In this document: one piece after another, positions 55,892 to 63,181 of the stretch | Layout: the number at the start of each line of letters is the position of its first letter | Position numbering within the stretch: the first letter of the stretch is position 1 | Origin: Synechococcus sp. CBW1107 | GTDB lineage: Bacteria; Cyanobacteriota; Cyanobacteriia; PCC-6307; Cyanobiaceae | Length of the DNA stretch: 64,000 nt | Assembly: GCF_015841355.1 (NCBI RefSeq) | Contig: NZ_CP064908.1 | Coordinates: 186,001 to 250,000 of the forward strand | Direction: 5' to 3' | Notes under the pieces: model-generated | What the model was told of the DNA's origin: nothing | Seen by the model: the letters and a program-made list of their open reading frames with translations, nothing else | Databases searched by the model: none | Translations under genes and position numbers: made by a program

Positions 55892-56422
55892 ATGCAACCC
55901 CTGGATCTGATCGATCACCCCGAAGGAGGCCGATTCCGAGAGGTGTTCCGATCAACCACGCGTGTGGGCTCCACCACGACAACAGATCGCGTCGCGCTCA
56001 CCCATATTTATTTCGAACTGCGGGAAGGTGAACGCAGCCTGTTTCATCAGGTGGCCGCCGATGAAGTCTGGAATCTCTACCGGGGCACGGGCCTGAATCT
56101 CTACAGCTGGGATGGCACAAGCCACGGCCCCAGTTGCATCACGCTGTCGGCTGAAGCCAACAGCTTCTGCCATGTGATCCCAGCCGGACACTGGCAGGCG
56201 GCGGAACCGATCAGCGAGGCGGTCCTGGTGGGCTGCAGCGTGGCGCCAGGCTTCGAATTCGAAGATTTCCGGCTGCTTCAGCCCGACTCACCCCAAGCCC
56301 TGGCCCTGGTGGGCTGCGATCCGGCCCTGGCCCGGTTTCTTCCCCGTGGCGAGGGGACTGATGGTCGCCAGCCCAAGGAGCCTCTCGAGAGGACAGCCTC
56401 ATCACAGGCCGAAGAGCCGTAG
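55892..56422 (+). CDS. cupin domain protein (DUF985)
   Basis: A 176-residue protein whose first 140 residues form a DUF985 cupin. HPEGGRFREVFRS, THIYFELREGERSLFHQVAADEVWNLYRG and the second motif FCHVIPAGHWQAAEPI give the beta-barrel and probable metal-binding His and Glu. Members are small-molecule-binding or sugar-epimerase-like enzymes of unclear substrate. The tail after residue 150 is disordered. It is divergent from the prohibitin gene. Confidence 0.87.
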   Translation: MQPLDLIDHPEGGRFREVFRSTTRVGSTTTTDRVALTHIYFELREGERSLFHQVAADEVWNLYRGTGLNLYSWDGTSHGPSCITLSAEANSFCHVIPAGHWQAAEPISEAVLVGCSVAPGFEFEDFRLLQPDSPQALALVGCDPALARFLPRGEGTDGRQPKEPLERTASSQAEEP

Positions 56423-56433
56423 GGTCCGGGAGA

Positions 56434-56778
56434 ATGGCCTGTGAAATGAATCGAACCTCTGGATGTGGCGTCCTGAAACGCGTCCTGGTCCTCCTCGGAG
56501 TCGTCATGGCAGCACCAGGACTGCCTGCCTCTGCTCAGTCCCAGCCGTGCCTTCAGCTGTCCGAGCAACTCCTGAAGCAGCTCGAGCGTGTCCCCGCCCG
56601 ATCGATGGAGGCCCTGGCTGAGAAGCAGCGCCAGGACCTCCGCTCACGAAACTGCGACCCGCAGGCCACTGGTTACGACCTGGGAGTCGAGAGCAGGAGG
56701 CTGAACCAGGACCTGGGTCCGAGAACCGAGGAGACGGTCCCCTTCCGCTTCGATCAACTGATCCGCATTCAGTATTGA
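56434..56778 (+). CDS. small exported protein of unknown function
   Basis: A 114-residue protein with a clear signal peptide (VLKRVLVLLGVVMAAPGLPASA) and a short mature helical region with two Cys (QPCLQLSEQL, RSRNCDPQ). No family recognised. It overlaps the GH3 gene by 4 bases (TTGA), implying coupling with a sugar hydrolase that itself lacks a signal peptide. Confidence 0.6.
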   Translation: MACEMNRTSGCGVLKRVLVLLGVVMAAPGLPASAQSQPCLQLSEQLLKQLERVPARSMEALAEKQRQDLRSRNCDPQATGYDLGVESRRLNQDLGPRTEETVPFRFDQLIRIQY

Positions 56779-58967
56779 GGGACCCCGGCGCCTCGATCCG
56801 GGCTCAGGCCCTGGACCTGCTGGAGGAGCTGACCACGGCCGAGAAGCTGAAGCTGTTCGACGGTGACACCCCCTTCTGGTCCGGCATGGCGGACATCGCC
56901 CTGCATCAGGCCTCCCACCGCCATCCCTGGCCCGCAGCGCAGGTTGCCCGTCTGGGCCTCACGGGCCTTCACTTCGTCGACGGCCCCCGCGGCGTGGTGC
57001 TGGAGGGTGGGGCCACCACCTTTCCCGTGCCGATGGCCCGGGGGGCCAGCTGGGACCCAGATCTCGAGGAACGCATCGGCGAGGCCATCGGCCGCGAGGC
57101 CCGTACCTTCGGCGCCAACTGGGTGGCGGGGGTGTGCATCAACCTCCTCCGCCATCCGGGCTGGGGCAGGGCCCAGGAGACCTACGGGGAGGACCCGGTG
57201 CACGTGGGCGCCATGGGGGCCGCCATGACCCGGGGGCTGGAGCGCCACGCCGTGGCCTGCGTCAAGCACTTCGCCCTCAACTCGATCGACAGCTCCCGTT
57301 TCCTGGTCGACGTGGAGGTCAGTGAGCGGGTGCTGCACGAGCTCTATCTCCCCCACTTCCGCGACTGTGTGGAGGCCGGCGCCGGATCGATGATGAGTGC
57401 CTACAACCAGGTCAACGGCCTCTGGTGCGGGCAGCACCCAACCCTGCTGCGGCGGATCCTCAAGGAGCGCTGGGGATTCCGCGGCTTCGTGGTCACCGAC
57501 TTCATCTTCGGCGTGCGTGATGGGGTCGCCGCCCTGCTGGCCGGCCAGGACCTGGAGATGCCCTTCCGCATGGTCTTCGCCGGTTGTCTGCCCGAGGCCG
57601 TCGCCGACGGCCGGGTGCCGATGCGATGCATCGACGAGGCGGTGCTGCGGCTGCTGCAGGTGCAGCTGGGTGTGCCGCCCGGCACCTACCCGAGGTCGCT
57701 TCGCTCCTGCGGGAGCCACCGGGCCCTGGCCCGCGAAGCGGCCACCAGCTCGATCGTGCTGCTGCGCAACGAAGGGCCGGTGCTGCCCTTCTCCGGCCTG
57801 AGCTCACTGGCCGTGATCGGGCGCCTGGCGTCGGTCGCGAACCTGGGGGATCGGGGATCCTCGGACACCAGACCCCTGCCCGGAGTGGTGGTGACGCCGC
57901 TGGATGGCCTGCGGGCAGCCGCGCCGGATCTGCGGATCGAGCAGACCAGCGGCAGCAGCGCCCAGGCCGCGGCGGAGCTGGCGGCGCGCTGCGATGCCGC
58001 CGTGGTGGTGGCCGGTCTCGACTGGCGCCTGGAGGGGGAGCACATCCACCCGGGGGACATCGCCCCGATCCTGCGCCTGGTCCCTCCTCCGGGCTGGATG
58101 CTGCGCCTGCTGGGGCGGCGCCGGCTGATGCCGCTGTGGCGTCCCCTGGCTCACCTGTTCGCCTGGATCACCAGCTTCGCCTCAGCCCGGCCGGGCGGCG
58201 ACTTTGCCGCCGGTGATCGCACCGACCTGTCGCTGCCCGCGGATCAGCTGGCCCTGATCCGCCAGGTCGCCGGGGCCAATCCCCGCACCGTGGTGGTGCT
58301 GATGGGCGGTGGCGCGGTGCTCATGGAGGACTGGCATCGGCTGGTTCCGGGCCTGCTGGTGCTCTGGTACCCGGGGGAGCAGGGGGGGGCAGCCCTGGCC
58401 GATGTGCTGCTCGGCCGGGTGTCGCCGTCCGGCCGTCTTCCCTTCTCCGTGCCAGCCCGGGCCTCCCACCTGCCGCCCTTCGAACCCCGGGCGCGGCAGG
58501 TGGTCTACGACCTCTGGCATGGCTACCGCCGCCTGCAGCGGGACCGCCATGGCGCGACCTATCCGTTCGGCTTCGGCCTGTCCTACAGCCGATTCACGGC
58601 GTCCGATCTCACCGCCGTGCTCCAGCGCGCCGATGGCCGGATGGATCAGCTGCAGGCGAGCGTCAGCATCACCAACGCCGGTGATGTGGACGCCGCCGAG
58701 GTGGTGCAGCTGTATCTGGAACCCCCGGCCCGGGAGGTGGAGCGTCCGGCACGAACCCTGGTGGCCTTCCAGCGCCTGCACCTGGCCGCCGGGACGAGCA
58801 GGCGCATCACCATGGCGGTTCCCCTGCGCGCCTGCGCCACGTTCGATCCGGCCCGGGATGGCTTCGTGACCGAGGCCGGTGCGCACCGGCTGGTGGTGGC
58901 CAGGCATGTGGAGGACGACGGCCTGGCGGTGACGCTGGAGCTGGAGGCGGCGTTCGTGGGCCGTTGA
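56775..58967 (+). CDS. glycoside hydrolase family 3 (beta-glucosidase-like)
   Basis: A 730-residue three-domain GH3 enzyme: TIM barrel (PVPMARGASWDPDLEERIG, ACVKHFALNSI), alpha/beta sandwich and fibronectin-III-like C-terminus (QLYLEPPAREVERPARTLVAF). The nucleophile Asp is in RGFVVTDFIFG. The second domain carries an unusual insertion at about residues 435-475 rich in Arg, Leu and Trp (for example LGRRRLMPLWRPL). There is no signal peptide, suggesting a cytosolic glycosidase. The start is TTG. Substrate is probably a beta-glucoside. Confidence 0.9.
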   Translation: MRDPGASIRAQALDLLEELTTAEKLKLFDGDTPFWSGMADIALHQASHRHPWPAAQVARLGLTGLHFVDGPRGVVLEGGATTFPVPMARGASWDPDLEERIGEAIGREARTFGANWVAGVCINLLRHPGWGRAQETYGEDPVHVGAMGAAMTRGLERHAVACVKHFALNSIDSSRFLVDVEVSERVLHELYLPHFRDCVEAGAGSMMSAYNQVNGLWCGQHPTLLRRILKERWGFRGFVVTDFIFGVRDGVAALLAGQDLEMPFRMVFAGCLPEAVADGRVPMRCIDEAVLRLLQVQLGVPPGTYPRSLRSCGSHRALAREAATSSIVLLRNEGPVLPFSGLSSLAVIGRLASVANLGDRGSSDTRPLPGVVVTPLDGLRAAAPDLRIEQTSGSSAQAAAELAARCDAAVVVAGLDWRLEGEHIHPGDIAPILRLVPPPGWMLRLLGRRRLMPLWRPLAHLFAWITSFASARPGGDFAAGDRTDLSLPADQLALIRQVAGANPRTVVVLMGGGAVLMEDWHRLVPGLLVLWYPGEQGGAALADVLLGRVSPSGRLPFSVPARASHLPPFEPRARQVVYDLWHGYRRLQRDRHGATYPFGFGLSYSRFTASDLTAVLQRADGRMDQLQASVSITNAGDVDAAEVVQLYLEPPAREVERPARTLVAFQRLHLAAGTSRRITMAVPLRACATFDPARDGFVTEAGAHRLVVARHVEDDGLAVTLELEAAFVGR

Positions 58968-58974
58968 CCAGCGT

Positions 58975-59478
58975 TCAGGGCCTCCCTCCGGGGTGGCGAG
59001 GGCAGGACAGTCGGCTCAGCGTCCGGCCCAGGCGCAGGCGGTTGTAGCGCTGCAGCAGCAGGCACGGCAGGTTGAACAGGGTCGCGAAGATCAGGTTGAC
59101 GAGCACGCCGGCTGGCGGCAGCCACAGGGCGGTGACCATCCAGACCGGCCAGAGGGCCCAGTGCACCAGCTCGGCCCGGCGGGTCTCCAGGCGCAGCCGC
59201 TGCAACGCCAGCGGGTCCCGGCGGGCCAGGCTGGCCTTGCGCACCCCTCCGGGCAGGGCGTTGCCGGCATCGGGGATCCAGCGCTTCCAGACCCGGATGC
59301 CCAGCCAGAACTCATAGAACCGCACCGGGGCCTCCACCCGCGGGTCGCACTGGTCGCGATCCCCCCGGCGCAGCAGCCGATCCGGCAGCCGATTGGCGAT
59401 CGCTCCGATCACGACCGACCCGAGGAGCCACAGGCCTGCCGAAGCGGCCACCGGAACCAGCCCGCCCGGCAGTGCCAT
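58975..59478 (-). CDS. CrtO-type acyltransferase (glycosyl-diaponeurosporenoate acyltransferase-like)
   Basis: A 167-residue membrane protein with an N-terminal helix (PVAASAGLWLLGSVVIGAIANRL), then FYEFWLGIRVWKRWIPDAGN, a helix pair and the ending VNLIFATLFNLPCLLLQRYNRLRL. These motifs match the small acyltransferase family of staphylococcal CrtO, which esterifies a glycosylated carotenoid. It shares the TGATG junction with the glycosyltransferase gene upstream. The ATG MALPGG was chosen over a long non-family extension. Confidence 0.8.
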   Translation of the reverse strand: MALPGGLVPVAASAGLWLLGSVVIGAIANRLPDRLLRRGDRDQCDPRVEAPVRFYEFWLGIRVWKRWIPDAGNALPGGVRKASLARRDPLALQRLRLETRRAELVHWALWPVWMVTALWLPPAGVLVNLIFATLFNLPCLLLQRYNRLRLGRTLSRLSCPRHPGGRP

Positions 59479-60584
59479 CAGCGGGTGCTGAAGGTGCGAC
59501 CCTTCCAGCGCACCTGGCCCCGTTTGAGGTTGAGGATCGCCATCAGGAACACCCCCAGGAAGAACAGCACCGGGATGGGGAACAGCAGGTTGATCCAGGC
59601 GAAGCGCCCCACGGGCCGGGTGATCACCAGCAGCTGAAGCACATACGCCGCGTAGACCAGCGCATTGCTGCCCACGGAATGGTCTCCCACCAGCGGCCAG
59701 CCGAGCAGGGAGGCCGGCAGGCACCAGGCGGCCCAGAACAGTCCGGAGAGCCAGAGCACCACCGCCAGCATCCAGCTCCAGCGCACTTCACCGGCCGCGG
59801 TGGCGAAGTTCTTGTCGAAGCCCACCACCATGTCGTTCAGGCCGCCCGGATACATGCGGTACGACATCTGGCCGTAGCCGAGGAAAGCACTCACGGGCAG
59901 ATCGACCTGTTCATAGGCATGGGCCAGGAACCAGTCTTCGACCACCTTGCCGGCGACGGCTGCGTGACCGCCGCTGCGGTCGTAGTCGGCGCGGCTGGTG
60001 GCCAACGCCGGCCCGAAGGCCACCCCACAGGCGGGTCCCAGGGGAACGGCCATCAGGCCCACCAGGTTGAACAGCAGCGAGAGCTGCTCATAGGCCTTCT
60101 CGGTGCGGTGGTACGGCTGCACCGACACGAGCCCCCCAAGCTGCTGATGGACCGCCACCAGCCGCTCGAGGAATTCTGGCCCGGGTTCGGTGTCGGCATC
60201 GAGGAACACCAGCAGCTCGCCGCGACTGGCCAGCACACCGTTGTGCAACGCCCAGGTCTTGCCGCACCAGCCCTGCGGCAACGATGGCGAGGGCAGCACA
60301 CGGACGGGCAGACCGGAGCGGGGCTCGGTGGCGATGGCGGTGGTGCGATCACTGGAGTGGTCGTCGACCACGATCACTTCCAGGGGCCGGAGGCTCTGCC
60401 GGGCGAGACCATCAAGCAGATGCGGAAGCGTCGACTCCTCGTTGCGGGCTGGGATCAGCACCGACACCGAGGGCGGCTCCAGCGGCGAGCCAGCGGGGAG
60501 GACAGGAAAGCGCAGTCCCAGGACCCAGCCCAGCAGCCAGCGCACCAGCATGGAAACGCCAACCCAGCTCATCGAGCGCTCCAC
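59478..60584 (-). CDS. CrtQ-like membrane glycosyltransferase (family 2)
   Basis: A 368-residue GT2 enzyme. An N-terminal helix is followed by SVLIPARNEESTLPHLL, VVDDHSSDRTTAI, the DxD-type FLDADTEPGPEFLERL, the acidic VEDWFLAHAYEQVDLP, and SYRMYPGGLNDMVVGFDKN; C-terminal helices close it. The arrangement resembles CrtQ, the carotenoid glycosyltransferase of staphyloxanthin synthesis. Together with the downstream CrtO-like gene it forms a glycosylation-acylation pair that may act on carotenoid carboxylates or other lipids. Confidence 0.85.
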   Translation of the reverse strand: MERSMSWVGVSMLVRWLLGWVLGLRFPVLPAGSPLEPPSVSVLIPARNEESTLPHLLDGLARQSLRPLEVIVVDDHSSDRTTAIATEPRSGLPVRVLPSPSLPQGWCGKTWALHNGVLASRGELLVFLDADTEPGPEFLERLVAVHQQLGGLVSVQPYHRTEKAYEQLSLLFNLVGLMAVPLGPACGVAFGPALATSRADYDRSGGHAAVAGKVVEDWFLAHAYEQVDLPVSAFLGYGQMSYRMYPGGLNDMVVGFDKNFATAAGEVRWSWMLAVVLWLSGLFWAAWCLPASLLGWPLVGDHSVGSNALVYAAYVLQLLVITRPVGRFAWINLLFPIPVLFFLGVFLMAILNLKRGQVRWKGRTFSTR

Positions 60585-60626
60585 CTGCGCTCCTCAGTAT
60601 GGGTAGCTGGCCTTGACCCGGCGGAC

Positions 60627-61259
60627 TCAGGGCCTGAGCAATTCCCTGACCAGGGGCCCGATGGCCGCCTGATCCCTCAGCAGCTGGGGGTGCGTCGCCA
60701 CCGGCAGCGGGGTGCGGGCGCCGACGGGCAGGACGGCGCGCCATCCAGGCAGCACGGCCAGATCGATGGCGGAATAGAAGCTGTGACACTCGATCCCGTG
60801 GAGGGTGTCGAGATTGCTGTTCAGGCGCTGCAGCAGTCCGCTGCCCCACTTCAGACCAGCGATGCCCTTGAAGATGCGCCCTGGCCATGGCTGGGCCGTG
60901 AGCGTTCCCTGCTGGGGACTGCCGACGCTGATGAAGCGCCGTGTGCGCTGATGTCCCTCCAACAGCTGGATCCAGGTGCGGGCGATGACGCCACCGATCG
61001 AAAAGCCGAGCAGGTCGATCGGCTGCTCCGTCCCGAAGGTGGCCTGAATGTGGCCACCGAGCAGTTCGGCGGCCTGTTCGATCGGGGTGAGGCCGAAGCG
61101 CAGCGGCAGGGCAGGGATCAGCAGATGCGGTCGTCGCTCTCCCAGCGTCTGCCGGAGCTTGTTGAACACCGCTGGGCTGTCGAGCAGCCCGTGAACCAGA
61201 ACCAGAGGTCGACGAGAAATCGGAAACCATGCGGATGCCACCTTCCAATTCAAGACCAC
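60627..61259 (-). CDS. alpha/beta hydrolase (lipase-like)
   Basis: A 210-residue alpha/beta-fold hydrolase. The oxyanion strand RRPLVLVHGLLDSPAVFNKL and the nucleophile elbow IDLLGFSIGGVIARTWI (Ser) are clear, with a GSPQQGT loop later and a likely catalytic His in PVATHPQLLRD. It resembles cyanobacterial triacylglycerol-lipase-like proteins. It lies just upstream of the GT2 gene on the same strand and may be co-transcribed. Confidence 0.83.
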   Translation of the reverse strand: MVLNWKVASAWFPISRRPLVLVHGLLDSPAVFNKLRQTLGERRPHLLIPALPLRFGLTPIEQAAELLGGHIQATFGTEQPIDLLGFSIGGVIARTWIQLLEGHQRTRRFISVGSPQQGTLTAQPWPGRIFKGIAGLKWGSGLLQRLNSNLDTLHGIECHSFYSAIDLAVLPGWRAVLPVGARTPLPVATHPQLLRDQAAIGPLVRELLRP

Positions 61260-61344
61260 GGCAACCCGATGCCTGCCGGCCTCGAAGGGTGGATCTCCCC
61301 CTCAGCCAACCTGATCAGCCTCTTCAGTGGAGCTGGCCTCCTGC

Positions 61345-61887
61345 TCAAGGAAACACAAGGCCCGGAAATGCAGGGCCATTCAGGTCCTCATCCAGAGGGT
61401 TGATCCTGCACATCGGTGGAATGTGCAGGAGCTTCCTCCCAACGATGGTCACATCCCGCTTGAGCGGACACTGTGGGGGGATGAGGCGAATCAGGAATCG
61501 GGCGACCGACGGCTCATCAGGCTGCAGATCATCGAGGCAGTGTCGCAGCAGCGTCTGGGCATCGGCGCTGGCCTGGGGACCCTCCTGGTCAACGGAAGGT
61601 GCAGCAGCTGCTCCTCTCCTGACCCGAGAACATCCCCCCAATGCCCGAGCAGGGCCACTTCCTCCACGCTGAGCAGTCCATCGGAGAGGGCCACGGCCAG
61701 AGCCGTGCGAATGAAAGCGTCAGCCTCCGCCGAACTCCTGCCGAAGCAGGCGACCAGTGCCTCATCTGCGGGTTGAGGCCAGGGTGCCGCCGGCGCGTAC
61801 GGGATGAGCGGTCAGGAGCACGAGCGCCACAAACAACAGGCCGCCAGGGATGAATCCCCATGGATGGGTTGCGTCGTGGAAGTCCAT
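61345..61887 (-). pseudogene. decayed gene for a TerB-like / Mo-nitrogenase C-terminal domain (Mo-nitro_C) protein
   Basis: Three consecutive minus-strand frames each carry part of what looks like one protein. The first (start 61887) gives a membrane segment (GGLLFVALVLLTAHPV). The second, near 61,600-61,790, gives a helical TerB-like stretch (ALSDGLLSVEEVALLGHW). The third, to 61345, gives a Mo-nitro_C domain (RFLIRLIPPQCPLKRDV then GRKLLHIPPMCRINPL). At least one and probably two frameshifts would be needed to join them. The third part alone is recognisable; linking the first part is an inference. Confidence 0.6.
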
Positions 61888-62064
61888 GGTGACTGTGTCT
61901 GGGAGATCTTGATTGTCCCTCCCGCCTCGCTCCCAGCTGAACTCCACCCCACCAATCCACGAGCAGGTGCTGAGTAGCCACGCACAGCTCAGCGGTGACC
62001 GTGCTGATCCAGGATCAGGGGATCAAAGCGCACCACGAACGATTGGCACAACGCCTTGAGCACC

Positions 62065-62693
62065 TCAGGAATTGGCAATAAAAAGCTTAGGGAGCAATAG
62101 TCCTGAGCGAGCTTTGTAGGATTCAAAATCAGGGTAGCGCTCAAGCGACTTGTCTTTTTTGAGCATATTTGGGATGAAGATGCCGGCAGTGACCCCCCCC
62201 CCAGAATGACGAAGGGAATCCAACTCGACGCTATCATCGCAAATGCTAAATAAATCAGAATTTCCCCTAGATAATTTGTATTCCGGCAGCGCGCGAAGAA
62301 GCCTTCCGTAATCAGGCCAGACTTGTATTTAAGTGTATAATGTTTTTGAGCATCACTGCTGTAATGCAGGAAAATTCCTACGATGCATATCGCCACTGCC
62401 GCCGCGATCAACGGCAAAGCTGGCTCAAGGCGACTGCTGATGAGGATGAATGGAGCAACCCAATATAAGCTTATCACTCCAAAGCCGAGCACACCTGTCG
62501 ACCATGAGACCTCCTGCTCCCATTGTTTGTCAGGGTAAATTCTGTCTTTCAGTAGCCACAGTATTCCATAAGTACCGTGCAGAGAAAGATAGATCCAAGG
62601 CCCAAAAGTAAAATTTTGATAGGCGATCATCAAGCCCAGGACAAACAAAAACGTAGCGCCCTTGTGCAGATTGATAAAGCGCTTGATCTTCAT
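62065..62693 (-). pseudogene. isoprenylcysteine-methyltransferase/DUF1295-like membrane protein, frameshifted at a G10 tract
   Basis: The first 165 codons give a polytopic protein with several helices and the family core KSGLITEGFFARCRNTNYLGE. At a run of ten G (coding strand) the frame shifts, and the rest reads Ser/Leu-rich nonsense to 61989. A frame with 8 or 11 G restores a family-like ending (NMLKKDKSLERYPDFESYKA, then LLLPKLF) and a stop at 62065. The gene is AT-rich (by eye near 45% GC) against about two thirds GC elsewhere, suggesting recent transfer. The shift may be a sequencing artefact, decay or phase variation. Confidence 0.7.
62193..62202. repeat. homopolymer tract of ten C (ten G on the coding strand)
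   Basis: This mononucleotide run lies exactly where the reading frame of the membrane protein breaks. Runs this long are prone to slipped-strand mispairing. Confidence 0.9.
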
Positions 62694-62717
62694 GGCTACG
62701 TCTCTCAGAATTCCCAA

Positions 62718-63181
62718 TCACAGTCTAGCAACAGGGGCTACCTGAGCCCCGGGCATTGCTGGAAGATAGCCCGCAATAACCTACATTGAATCCCAAGCAA
62801 TGACGAGCCTTCCGTTCGACGTTTCAAGGAAACTCTACATCCAAACCAGAGACATCAACAATTCCTTCGATTCGGTGCAGTCGCCGGAAACGAATGACAT
62901 GTGGCGAAACCTGATCTGAACGAGCACCAACTGCCATTCCGCGACAACTCCAGAACTCATCATGTTCAGGAAAGGACCCTGGACAGGAGTCGACTGAGTG
63001 AGCACACAGCTCCGGGACATCGATCGCTCCGTAAAGGTATCCCCATGGCCATATCTCCTTGATGGAGAACTGACAGAAGCTGCCTCTTCGCTTGCTCCAC
63101 CACCAACCACGGCGCCGGTCTCGACTGCCGATTCCATCGGGCTGCGGTTCTCCTGCCTGGGACCCGGCCGCCGCGGGTTCC
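62718..63181. other. AT-rich intergenic region without a supported gene
   Basis: About 460 bases between two minus-strand genes, continuing the AT-rich composition of the frameshifted gene. It contains a GGGGCT-ACCTG-AGCCCC hairpin (62734-62750). ORFs of 60-100 codons on both strands show no recognisable domain. It should hold the promoter of the membrane-protein gene. Confidence 0.5.

Noticed and set aside
59472-61403. 643-codon plus-strand ORF
   Set aside because: It lies over three well-supported minus-strand genes (GT2, CrtO-like, lipase) and has low-complexity His/Gln-rich translation typical of a shadow frame.
62835-63137. 100-codon minus-strand ORF in the AT-rich intergenic region
   Set aside because: No domain, no clear ribosome-binding site, and a shifting Ser-rich composition; not enough to call a gene.
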